Assembly: GCA_002364975.1 (NCBI GenBank) | Contig: DEYT01000163.1 | Location: 1 to 28,797 of the forward strand | Origin: Opitutia bacterium UBA3151 | Lineage (GTDB): Bacteria > Verrucomicrobiota > Verrucomicrobiia > Opitutales > Seribacteraceae | Direction of reading: 5' to 3' | Length of the DNA stretch: 28,797 bases | Shown: positions 16,186-22,501 of the stretch, piece by piece | Layout: every line of letters begins with the position of its first letter | Numbering within the stretch: position 1 is the stretch's first letter | Made by a program: the position numbers and the translations under genes | Notes under the pieces: model-generated | What the model saw: only the letters and a program-made list of their open reading frames with translations | Told to the model about the DNA's origin: nothing | Databases searched by the model: none

Positions 16186-17574
16186 TTATTTGCTGAAGAG
16201 AGCTAGAAATTCTAGATATTTCGATTTATAAAAGTCTTCGTACTTTGATCGGGGATGAATTTGGCGAGCTAGCTGAACCATGGCCTTGGATGCTTCTGCA
16301 ACGCTTTGATGATTATAGCCTGCGGCCGCCAAAATAGCAGCTCCAAATGCGGAATTTGGGTTCGCTGGAATGGTAATTATTTTCTGGTGAACATCCGCTC
16401 TGATCTGCAGCCCTATTGAGCTCTTGGTGGTACCGCCCATTGCAAACAAGGAACCCTTGGTAGAACCACTCAAAGATCGGATTAAATCAAACACCATTGC
16501 TTCGGTAAATGCAATTCCTTCCAAACAAGCTTGGTAGAACACTTTTTCATCTCGATCCTGAAGAGTATTGAAAGGCCTAAAATCTTTACTGGCAATCGGG
16601 AGCCTTTCTCCCACTCGAATAGAAGGATAAATGAATCCATGGGTCAAAATTTCAGAATTCTTCAAATTTTCCTCTATATTTTGCTCCTTACCTGCAAAGT
16701 TTTTCCTAATAATTTCAGCCCCTGCGTTTGATGCACCACCCAGTAACCAGAAACCATCTGGATACTTATGGCAATAAATACGTCCGTTCTGATCCAACAG
16801 TTTGTTTCGGGATAATCCCTTGATCGCAAGTGTGGTACCAATAGTGGAAGCCCAGTCTCCAGTTTGTGTCGCTCCAGATGCATAAAACGCGGCATTTGAA
16901 TCGGTTGATCCTGAAACTAAAACAACCTCATTTTTTAAGCTCCATTTTTTCCTAAGCCTATCAGAGACTGTCTCAAAACTCTTTCCAGGCTGAATAATCG
17001 GAGGCAAATTAAGGGCTCCAAGGATTTCGTGCTCCGTCCAATCCTCACGATCCAAATCGACTCCAGTCTTCATGGCATTTGTAAAATCAGTTGGGATTTT
17101 AGTCGTACCTGAGAGCCACGAATAAAGAAAATCAGAGGAATGAAAAAAATATGTATTCTCTGGAAGTTGCCAATTATCTTGCATCCAAAGTATTTTAGGC
17201 AAAGCAAAAGTAGGTGAACATGATCCGTTGAAAATTGCAGTGCAGCGTGCAGCCTCCTTGACCGCTCTCATATCATTATGCATAAGAGCATTCCCAAGTG
17301 CGTCACCTTTTGGAGCAACAGGCAACACCGTCCCTGAAGTCCCATCAATTGCAATCGCTCTAATTTCACGATTTGAACTTTGTGAAAAAATAGCCTCAAG
17401 AAGCTCTTCAAATGCCAGAATCCACTCTTTAGGATCTTGCTCTGACTCGCCTTCATTATCGCTGAGGTTGACTTGCTTAAAAGCTATTTGATTTTCTGAG
17501 AAAACCCTACCGTCCCCGTCAACAATTACACTTCTAATTCCTCCGGTACCAAGATCAATTCCTAGAAAAAGCAT
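16186..17574 (-). CDS. FGGY-family carbohydrate kinase, D-ribulose kinase-like
   Basis: A 462-residue ATP-dependent sugar kinase with the two-domain FGGY fold. LGIDLGTGGIRSVIVD at 4-19 is the first phosphate-binding motif. AIDGTSGTVLP, SGSTDSNAAFYASGATQTG, STIGTTLAIKGLS and FWLLGGASNAGAE closely follow the cyanobacterial/plant kinase subgroup (SePSK, AtXK-1) shown to act on D-ribulose. The frame opens at a TTG 12 bases earlier, but the ATG at 17574 has a GAAG six bases upstream and begins right at the beta-strand, so it was chosen. It is the first of two genes with the CbbY-like phosphatase. The probable product is D-ribulose 5-phosphate. Confidence 0.88.
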   Translation of the reverse strand: MLFLGIDLGTGGIRSVIVDGDGRVFSENQIAFKQVNLSDNEGESEQDPKEWILAFEELLEAIFSQSSNREIRAIAIDGTSGTVLPVAPKGDALGNALMHNDMRAVKEAARCTAIFNGSCSPTFALPKILWMQDNWQLPENTYFFHSSDFLYSWLSGTTKIPTDFTNAMKTGVDLDREDWTEHEILGALNLPPIIQPGKSFETVSDRLRKKWSLKNEVVLVSGSTDSNAAFYASGATQTGDWASTIGTTLAIKGLSRNKLLDQNGRIYCHKYPDGFWLLGGASNAGAEIIRKNFAGKEQNIEENLKNSEILTHGFIYPSIRVGERLPIASKDFRPFNTLQDRDEKVFYQACLEGIAFTEAMVFDLIRSLSGSTKGSLFAMGGTTKSSIGLQIRADVHQKIITIPANPNSAFGAAILAAAGYNHQSVAEASKAMVQLARQIHPRSKYEDFYKSKYLEFLALFSK

Positions 17575-17650
17575 GGATATCTTCAAGCAACAAAAAGTTA
17601 GACAAGCGAGAAAAACAAGGATGCAAAAGGAAAATTTTAAAAAAATCTAA

Positions 17651-17666
17651 GAAATTTGGAAATTTC
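17651..17666. promoter_or_regulatory. Near-palindrome in a divergent intergenic region
   Basis: GAAATTTGGAAATTTC has 7-bp inverted arms around a 2-base centre, between the kinase gene (minus) and the 148-residue conserved protein (plus). It may be an operator, but AT-rich palindromes this short arise easily by chance. Confidence 0.25.
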
Positions 17667-17704
17667 AAGTTGAGTATTTGTTGAGGTCAAATTTAATTTA
17701 TGGA

Positions 17705-18151
17705 ATGACTACTTACTTTTCCGAAACTCGAAATGATTCTAAAAACTATCGTACTCTAATTGATGCCTTGCGTTCCACTTCAAAACGCCTTTCTCAAGAA
17801 GGGGTTGAATACCAATGGGGGCATATGGGGCAATGCAATGCGGGTCACCTCATACAAACCATTACTGGTATGAGTAGTTTTGAACTGGTCGAGTCTATTG
17901 ACTTTAATATGGATGAGTGGTCCGAACATGCAACCGATTACTGTTCCAAATCAGGTTGTAAGGTGGATGATATATTCCATGAAGTAGAAAAGCTTGGTAT
18001 GACCCATCACGATATTATCCGTTTGGAAAATTTATCCGACCGTAAAGTCTTAGAAAATCTGGAGGGTGGATACCGCCCCTTGCAAAAAAACCACAAAGAC
18101 GATGTGATATGCTACATGGAAAGTTACGCGGATCTTCTCGAAAGTAAATAG
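17705..18151 (+). CDS. Conserved hypothetical protein with Cys/His motifs
   Basis: A 148-residue soluble protein of unknown function. The frame opens at a TTG 27 bases earlier; the ATG at 17705 is the first methionine and was chosen. It has a striking block QWGHMGQCNAGHLIQTITG (38-56) with His40, Cys44 and His48, a second cysteine pair in YCSKSGCKVDDI (Cys80, Cys85), and MTHHDIIRLENLSD (100-112) with adjacent histidines. I recall similar uncharacterised proteins in Bacteroidetes and other phyla but know no assigned function. The spacing of Cys and His suggests a metal site or redox centre; this is inference. No signal peptide or membrane segment. It stands alone between a divergent kinase gene and a DUF1080 gene. 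Confidence 0.75.
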   Translation: MTTYFSETRNDSKNYRTLIDALRSTSKRLSQEGVEYQWGHMGQCNAGHLIQTITGMSSFELVESIDFNMDEWSEHATDYCSKSGCKVDDIFHEVEKLGMTHHDIIRLENLSDRKVLENLEGGYRPLQKNHKDDVICYMESYADLLESK

Positions 18152-18168
18152 TTTTGCCCCTTGTCTGA

Positions 18169-18196
18169 TTTATCTCGGCAATGGTATTGAGATAAA
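18169..18196. promoter_or_regulatory. Perfect 8-bp inverted repeat touching the DUF1080 start codon
   Basis: TTTATCTC (18169-18176) and GAGATAAA (18189-18196) are exact reverse complements with 12 bases between. The right arm ends directly at the ATG (18197) and contains the only Shine-Dalgarno-like bases (GAGA). In mRNA the hairpin would cover the ribosome binding site. As DNA it could be an operator. Confidence 0.35.
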
Positions 18197-19243
18197 ATGC
18201 TCTCTTCGTTTTTGAAATTCTTTTCGATCCTTATTAGCTTTGGTGCACTCGAAGCTTCAAGTGCTATAAACGAAACCTACACGAGCGCAAAGGATCCTAA
18301 TTTGTCGAAGGATTTCATCTACCAAGGTGAATACACTGGTGAAACACATGGAGCTCAGGTTATTTCTCTAGGAAACGGTCACTTTCAAGCAGTACTATTC
18401 CCAGGCGGTCTCCCTGGTAACGGTTGGGATAAAAAGAACAAAAGCTTAGTCTCAGGTACTTTAGTTGAAAATTCTGTAATTCTTAAGAATGCCGAAGGCG
18501 AAAGATCATATTTAGCCAAAGATCCTTCCTTATTCAGTGCCACAAAATTATTTCCACCTCCGGGGCACAAATTATTTTCTGGGAGTATAGAGAGTGAGAT
18601 CATGACCTTACTTGGTGAAAATGGTGAGAAATTACACCTCAAGAAAATCATCCGGGAAAGTCCAAGCCTTGGAAAAAAACATCCTGAAAATGCAATTATA
18701 CTTTTTGATGGGTCCAACAAGGACGAATGGGTCGGGGGTCGCATTGATCCCAAGACAAAGTTACTACATACCGACGGGAAAGACATTATCTCTAAAAAAA
18801 AATTCAATGATTATCATTTGCATCTTGAGTTTCTTCTGCCTTATCGCCCTTCTGCAAGAGGGCAAGCGAGGGGTAATAGCGGCCTTTACCATGTGAGCAT
18901 GTATGAAAATCAAATACTGGACACCTTTGGTTTGGAGGGGCTTCATAACGAGTGTGGGGGTATTTACTCTCTGCAAAACGCTATGGTTAATGCCTGTTTT
19001 CCTCCTCTTTCATGGCAGACCTACGATATTGATTTCGTCAACGCAAGGAATTCTTCAGGGGAAAAGATAAGCAATGCAAGAATCACCGCTAAGCTCAACG
19101 GGATTCTAATCCACGATGGATTCGAAATACCTACAAAAACTGGTGGTTCTCGTCCAGACCCGGAAGGCACTCCTGGGAAAATCAAACTGCAGGGTCACAA
19201 TAACCCGTTACAATTCAAAAATATCTGGATTGTAAAAAAATAA
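18197..19243 (+). CDS. Secreted DUF1080 (3-keto-disaccharide hydrolase-like) protein
   Basis: A 348-residue exported protein. Residues 1-23 are a signal peptide (hydrophobic stretch, then GALEASSA). An N-terminal region of about 130 residues precedes the DUF1080 domain and includes YQGEYTGETHGAQV and FPGGLPGNGW. DUF1080 begins at AIILFDGSNKDEWVGG and continues with NDYHLHLEFLLPYRP, RGNSGLYHV and QTYDIDFVNAR, ending IKLQGHNNPLQFKNIWIV. The fold is a glycoside-hydrolase-16-like jelly roll. The family is abundant in Planctomycetes and Verrucomicrobia, and some members hydrolyse 3-keto-glycosides. The substrate here is unknown. Likely part of polysaccharide scavenging with the sulfatase, though not adjacent to it. 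An inverted repeat abuts its start. Confidence 0.9.
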   Translation: MLSSFLKFFSILISFGALEASSAINETYTSAKDPNLSKDFIYQGEYTGETHGAQVISLGNGHFQAVLFPGGLPGNGWDKKNKSLVSGTLVENSVILKNAEGERSYLAKDPSLFSATKLFPPPGHKLFSGSIESEIMTLLGENGEKLHLKKIIRESPSLGKKHPENAIILFDGSNKDEWVGGRIDPKTKLLHTDGKDIISKKKFNDYHLHLEFLLPYRPSARGQARGNSGLYHVSMYENQILDTFGLEGLHNECGGIYSLQNAMVNACFPPLSWQTYDIDFVNARNSSGEKISNARITAKLNGILIHDGFEIPTKTGGSRPDPEGTPGKIKLQGHNNPLQFKNIWIVKK

Positions 19244-19259
19244 CTCCCTATTTCCTGGC

Positions 19260-19287
19260 ATGATTTAGGGCCATCTAAATAAATCAT
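19260..19287. repeat. Inverted repeat downstream of the DUF1080 gene
   Basis: ATGATTTA (19260-19267) and TAAATCAT (19280-19287) are perfect 8-bp inverted arms around 12 bases, starting 17 bases after the DUF1080 stop. There is no following T-run, so if it is a terminator it is a poor intrinsic one. It could equally be a regulatory site for the next gene. Confidence 0.3.
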
Positions 19288-19320
19288 AAGTTAGGTATTA
19301 AAATATATTTAGTGTATCTA

Positions 19321-19334
19321 TTGATATATATCAA
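19321..19334. promoter_or_regulatory. Perfect 14-bp palindrome upstream of the internal-repeat protein
   Basis: TTGATATATATCAA is its own reverse complement and lies 23 bases before the ATG at 19358, where a promoter or operator would be expected. It is AT-rich, like the surrounding 100 bases, which lowers its weight. Confidence 0.35.
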
Positions 19335-19357
19335 GAACAGTAGTATCTTTCTTATTC

Positions 19358-19936
19358 ATGACTACTCAAAAGAAATCAAAAGAAGTATTGGAGGTTGGTG
19401 ATCTCGTAGTTGAAAAAAAAGTAAGAAGTAAAAAGAAGAGAATTGGCGAGATCATGTTTGTCCGTGAAGGAAGGAGAAGAAAACTCGAGATGATAGAGCT
19501 CAACAAGCATGACCTCTCTCCCCTCACCCGAGGAAACATGGAAGGGCCAAAGATTTTTTCTCTATTCGATTCTGAATGCAAAAAGTTAAAGCCTTTAGGT
19601 TTTAAAAAGGAAAAAAAATTTGAAATCGGTGATCTCATTAGATTCACCAAAAAAAACAGATCAAGATTTGGTATGATAACCAGCTTTATTCACCCAGACG
19701 GATTATATTCCGATTCATTCGAAAAAGGATACAATGGTAAAGACTTTCTAGAATGTATTGAAATTTTACCCAAACAAGGATTACCAAGAAGAAAGGACGA
19801 AAAAGATAAACCTTATATATTTCTTGCTACCCCAGAGCACAGTAAAGAATGCCTTGTCATTCCCATGGATGAAAATGGTGGAGTTAGGATCAAAGAAAGG
19901 AAGTTTTCGTACACAAAAAAGACGTGCGCCGATTAA
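19358..19936 (+). CDS. Basic hypothetical protein with two SH3-like (KOW/Agenet-style) repeats
   Basis: A 192-residue, lysine-rich soluble protein I do not recognise. It contains an internal repeat: EVGDLVVEKKV...KRIGEIMFV at about 12-35 and FEIGDLIRF...SRFGMITSFI at about 88-111. Both have the pattern 'GDL(V/I)...basic run...G.I', as in small beta-barrel SH3-like domains that mark passage of nucleic acid or protein partners. A third segment (PYIFLATPEHSKECLVIPMDENG) may be a degenerate copy. Basic charge suggests nucleic-acid or ribosome binding; this is inference. No signal or membrane segment. A palindrome precedes it, and a hairpin straddles its stop codon. It sits in an AT-rich accessory stretch. 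Confidence 0.7.
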   Translation: MTTQKKSKEVLEVGDLVVEKKVRSKKKRIGEIMFVREGRRRKLEMIELNKHDLSPLTRGNMEGPKIFSLFDSECKKLKPLGFKKEKKFEIGDLIRFTKKNRSRFGMITSFIHPDGLYSDSFEKGYNGKDFLECIEILPKQGLPRRKDEKDKPYIFLATPEHSKECLVIPMDENGGVRIKERKFSYTKKTCAD

Positions 19937-19949
19937 GACACACGTCTTT
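19918..19949. terminator. Bidirectional hairpin terminator between convergent genes
   Basis: AAAGACGTG (19918-19926) pairs perfectly with CACGTCTTT (19941-19949) around a 14-base loop containing the TAA of the preceding gene. Read on the minus strand the stem runs into TTTTTT, a good intrinsic terminator for the gene at 20094-20396. On the plus strand only TTT follows, so it is weaker there. Confidence 0.55.
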
Positions 19950-20093
19950 AGGTTGCTAACCCATGAAACCTTTCCTCTGAAAAACTGAATTGCATAACTA
20001 GCGCCACTTTTAGTCTTATCACAACATTTGTTCTATTTTTTCACTTCCAAGAGTCGAGGAACCAATTGGTTGGATCAAATAAAGCAGAGTAAA

Positions 20094-20396
20094 TTACCAG
20101 TTCTTAAGCAGGTCGTCCCAATATTTATCCAAAGCTTGGGCGTCTGAAAAAGATTTGGTTACCGACGCTTTTTCGTCAATTGGATCGTGATATAAAAATT
20201 CGATCTTATTTTTGGCTTGGAGTTTTTTAAACAAATAAACTTGAGATTTATTGATGCAGACAGGATTTCCGTCGGTATCTACCCCAGCTTTAATCACGGA
20301 CAAATTAGCTTCAGACTTCTGAAAGATTGCCCCCATAAAAAAACTGGTCAGTGCCAGCATTCCGAAACCGATAAGTATTCTTTTAATTTTATTCAT
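20094..20396 (-). CDS. Small membrane-anchored hypothetical protein
   Basis: A 100-residue protein with one N-terminal hydrophobic segment (about 7-24, RILIGFGMLALTSFFMGAIF) after a basic start. It is therefore exported or anchored with its C-terminus outside the cytoplasm. The remainder is small and charged, with single Cys47 in GNPVCINKSQVYLF and an acidic/aromatic end (ALDKYWDDLLKNW). No family recognised. A perfect TATAAT lies 36 bases upstream of the ATG, and a terminator hairpin about 145 bases after the stop, so it looks like a free-standing transcription unit. It converges with the repeat-containing protein. Confidence 0.6.
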   Translation of the reverse strand: MNKIKRILIGFGMLALTSFFMGAIFQKSEANLSVIKAGVDTDGNPVCINKSQVYLFKKLQAKNKIEFLYHDPIDEKASVTKSFSDAQALDKYWDDLLKNW

Positions 20397-20431
20397 AATT
20401 TACATTTTTTGAAGTTGGTGAATTACATGAC

Positions 20432-20437
20432 ATTATA
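20432..20437 (-). promoter_or_regulatory. Candidate -10 element for the small anchored protein
   Basis: The minus strand reads TATAAT, 35 bases before the ATG at 20396, implying a leader of about 29 bases. No matching -35 hexamer is seen at 16-18 bases, so it is only a partial promoter by sigma-70 rules. Confidence 0.35.
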
Positions 20438-20506
20438 TTACATGGAAAACTTGATCATTTCACCATAAATTAGTTTATCTCAAGTTATTTCCTTTTTATT
20501 TATGAT

Positions 20507-21040
20507 TTGCTAAAATCAATAATTCCATCACTCATTCTAGGCTTGAGCTCAAAAAACTCTTTTCATTTTATCAAGTTTAAAGAATCTTCCTTGCAAGAAT
20601 TACTTAGTTGGATCGAAAATGAAGATGACCTTATTTTGTGGTCCGGCAATACCTTCGATAAAGCTTTCTCTCTACCAATCTTCCTCAAACATTTAAAAAG
20701 AGAAAACCTTAATTCATTTGCTTATGTTAACCACAAAAATGATTTATTTGCATATGGTGAAATAGTGCAAACCAAGCCCAAAATTGCCACGATTTGTCGA
20801 GTTATCGTTCACCCTGAAAAAAGAGGAATAGGAGTCGGTCAAGAATTCTGTAAAGAATTAATTTGTTGGATCCAAAAAAAGGATAAATTCAACTGGATTT
20901 CCTTAAATACTCTTCGAAATAATTTAAAAGCTTACCATTGCTACAATAAGCTTGGTTTTCATGAAGTAAAAGTTCAACCAAAAGCTCGATTCTTAAATGG
21001 AAGTTGGCAAGACTTGATAATTATGAGAAGAAAAATATGA
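20507..21040 (+). CDS. GNAT-family N-acetyltransferase
   Basis: A 177-residue acetyl-CoA-dependent acetyltransferase. Motif A, the acetyl-CoA pyrophosphate loop, is CRVIVHPEKRGIGVGQEF with R-G-I-G-V-G at 106-111. Motif B is SLNTLRNNLKAYHCYNKLGF (132-151), with the aromatic residues that close the site. The substrate is unknown; the form resembles small-molecule or amino-terminal acetylases rather than RimI specifically. No ATG fits: the frame has a TTG at 20507 and no later methionine before the C-terminus, so the TTG is taken as start. Base composition is distinctly AT-rich compared with the housekeeping block to the left. Confidence 0.82.
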   Translation: MLKSIIPSLILGLSSKNSFHFIKFKESSLQELLSWIENEDDLILWSGNTFDKAFSLPIFLKHLKRENLNSFAYVNHKNDLFAYGEIVQTKPKIATICRVIVHPEKRGIGVGQEFCKELICWIQKKDKFNWISLNTLRNNLKAYHCYNKLGFHEVKVQPKARFLNGSWQDLIIMRRKI

Positions 21041-21098
21041 ATCTCTTTATCATTTTTTGAGTCAACACTGAAGCAATTAAAAATTTCACTACATTTAT

Positions 21099-21707
21099 AT
21101 GATGCAAAAAAACAAAAACCATTCCCTTTCAAACGGAAAGTATGTAATTTGGTTTGCTTCCGTTCTCATCTTCATTGGTATTTCGAGACACTTACCATTA
21201 GATTATCCAGAACTCTTTAATTTTTCTCCGGTTATTGCGATCTTCCTATTTTCCGCGGCTTACATAAAGGGTCGCTTTTCTTGGATAGTACCAACAATTG
21301 GGGTTATACTTTCTGATCTGTTACTCTCTGCATTTTATGGTCATAAATTGGTAGAGCCTTTCATGTTTGTCGCTTGGTTTTCATATGCTCTTATTTTTCT
21401 TTTGGGGAAGTGGATGGGGACTAAGGGCAATATTTACAAGATCGGAATCTGTGGACTTATTTCCGCTTTTCTCTTTCACATAATTACTTGCTCCTTCTCG
21501 TGGTGGATTAACCCAGCTTATGTAAAAACTATAAGCGGTTTGGCTCAGGCCATTTTCTTGGGAGAACCAGGTTTTCCTCCCTCTTACTTATTTCTAAAGA
21601 ACACAGTTCTGGGCACCCTCTTTTACAGTTCCTTATTTGCTTATTTGGCAAAAACCTTATCCTTACAAACGCATGCAAATTTACCGATTAGAGTACATGC
21701 AAATTAA
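21099..21707 (+). CDS. DUF6580-like integral membrane protein
   Basis: A 202-residue protein with about five or six hydrophobic helices. After a short polar N-terminus, the pattern RHLPLDYPELFNFSPVIAIFLF, then AAYIKGRFSWIVPTIGVILSDLLL, an internal WW motif (CSFSWWINPAYVKT), and FLKNTVLGTLFYSSLFAYL matches the DUF6580 family, which resembles substrate-binding subunits of ECF vitamin transporters. Substrate and partners are unknown. I saw no cobalamin riboswitch or ATPase gene beside it. It begins with a double ATG, 58 bases after the GNAT gene on the same strand, so the two may be co-transcribed. Confidence 0.75.
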   Translation: MMQKNKNHSLSNGKYVIWFASVLIFIGISRHLPLDYPELFNFSPVIAIFLFSAAYIKGRFSWIVPTIGVILSDLLLSAFYGHKLVEPFMFVAWFSYALIFLLGKWMGTKGNIYKIGICGLISAFLFHIITCSFSWWINPAYVKTISGLAQAIFLGEPGFPPSYLFLKNTVLGTLFYSSLFAYLAKTLSLQTHANLPIRVHAN

Positions 21708-21712
21708 TCTTT

Positions 21713-22282
21713 CTATTTAGTTCTTTGTCTTAGTGCTTCGAATAAACATACTCCGGTAGCTACTGAAACATTCAAGCAATCAACGGTTCCAACCATAGGT
21801 ATCTGTAGCAATTCATCACAATTGTCCGCAGTTAAACGCCGTATTCCTGTTTCCTCAGCCCCGACGACTAGTCCAAAAGACCCGGTCATATTCATTTGAT
21901 AAAGAGATTGGGACGCTTGGTCACTTGTGCCCAAAAGTCTAATCCCTCGCACTTTAAGCTCTTTCATCAATCTTGAGAGGTTTCGAACTCGCATTAATTT
22001 TAAGGATTCAGCTGCCCCTGCCGCTACATGCCTTACGACCTCAGTTATTCCAGCGGATCGATCTGCTGGAATGATAACCATGGTCACTCCAGCAGCATCT
22101 GCGGAACGCAAGCAGGCACCAAGATTTCTTGGGTCTTGAACTTGGTCAAGAATTAGTAAAAAAGGGATACCCTCGAAATCATCCAAGAATTTCAAGCCCT
22201 CCTCTTCAGAAAAAGTTGAGATCCCAACATCTGGATTGGAGTGGGTTCTTCTACCTAAGGATCTGGAAAAACGTTTGGACAT
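21713..22282 (-). CDS. SpoU/TrmH-family RNA 2'-O-ribose methyltransferase, RlmB-like
   Basis: A 189-residue SPOUT methyltransferase with a knotted SAM site. Motif 1 is QVQDPRNLGACLRSADAAGV (48-67) with Asn53 and Arg59. Motif 2 is LVVGAEETGIRRLT. Motif 3 is IPMVGTVDCLNVSVATGVCLFE. These fit the RlmB/TrmH group that methylates 23S rRNA or tRNA riboses. RlmB usually has an RNA-binding N-terminal domain of about 80 residues. Here only about 35 precede the catalytic part, so the exact target (Gm2251 or other) is uncertain. The ATG overlaps the TAA of a small upstream ORF (TAATG), suggesting translational coupling. Confidence 0.87.
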   Translation of the reverse strand: MSKRFSRSLGRRTHSNPDVGISTFSEEEGLKFLDDFEGIPFLLILDQVQDPRNLGACLRSADAAGVTMVIIPADRSAGITEVVRHVAAGAAESLKLMRVRNLSRLMKELKVRGIRLLGTSDQASQSLYQMNMTGSFGLVVGAEETGIRRLTADNCDELLQIPMVGTVDCLNVSVATGVCLFEALRQRTK

Positions 22283-22431
22283 TAATGGCTCCTTAAATAG
22301 GCGAAGGCATAGTAGGAAAAAGTGCTGTTTTCAGCAAGGCTCTCAGCATTTGTTCCACGAAGAAAATCAATAGTATCTTTAATTTCTTGGTAGGAAGACA
22401 ATTTTTTCACTTTTTGAGGAACTGACATCAT
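22282..22431 (-). CDS. Small hypothetical ORF coupled to the methyltransferase
   Basis: A frame of 49 residues from the ATG at 22431 (or 62 from a TTG at 22470), reading MMSVPQKVKKLSSYQE and ending TFSYYAFAYLRSH. Its TAA shares a base with the methyltransferase ATG (TAATG), a classical coupling arrangement that favours it being translated. It has no recognised family, no signal peptide and no Shine-Dalgarno site. It may be a small protein or a leader whose translation sets that of the downstream gene. It lies 70 bases after tsaD on the same strand. Confidence 0.4.
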   Translation of the reverse strand: MMSVPQKVKKLSSYQEIKDTIDFLRGTNAESLAENSTFSYYAFAYLRSH

Positions 22432-22501
22432 AAATTGATTGAAGAATGACAAATTTTCTCGAAAGAGCAAGAGAGTGAATTCAGGGGATGAGCGAACTTA
22501 A

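Noticed and set aside
17670..17698. TTGAGT/TTAATT promoter for the 148-residue protein
   Set aside because: Too few matches to consensus in an AT-rich stretch.
18385..18807. Open frame of 140 codons antisense to the DUF1080 gene
   Set aside because: No family resemblance and fully covered by a clear secreted protein gene.
20060..20071. 12-bp palindrome AACCAATTGGTT
   Set aside because: It lies between convergent genes, away from any start codon, without flanking symmetry or a T-run; likely chance.
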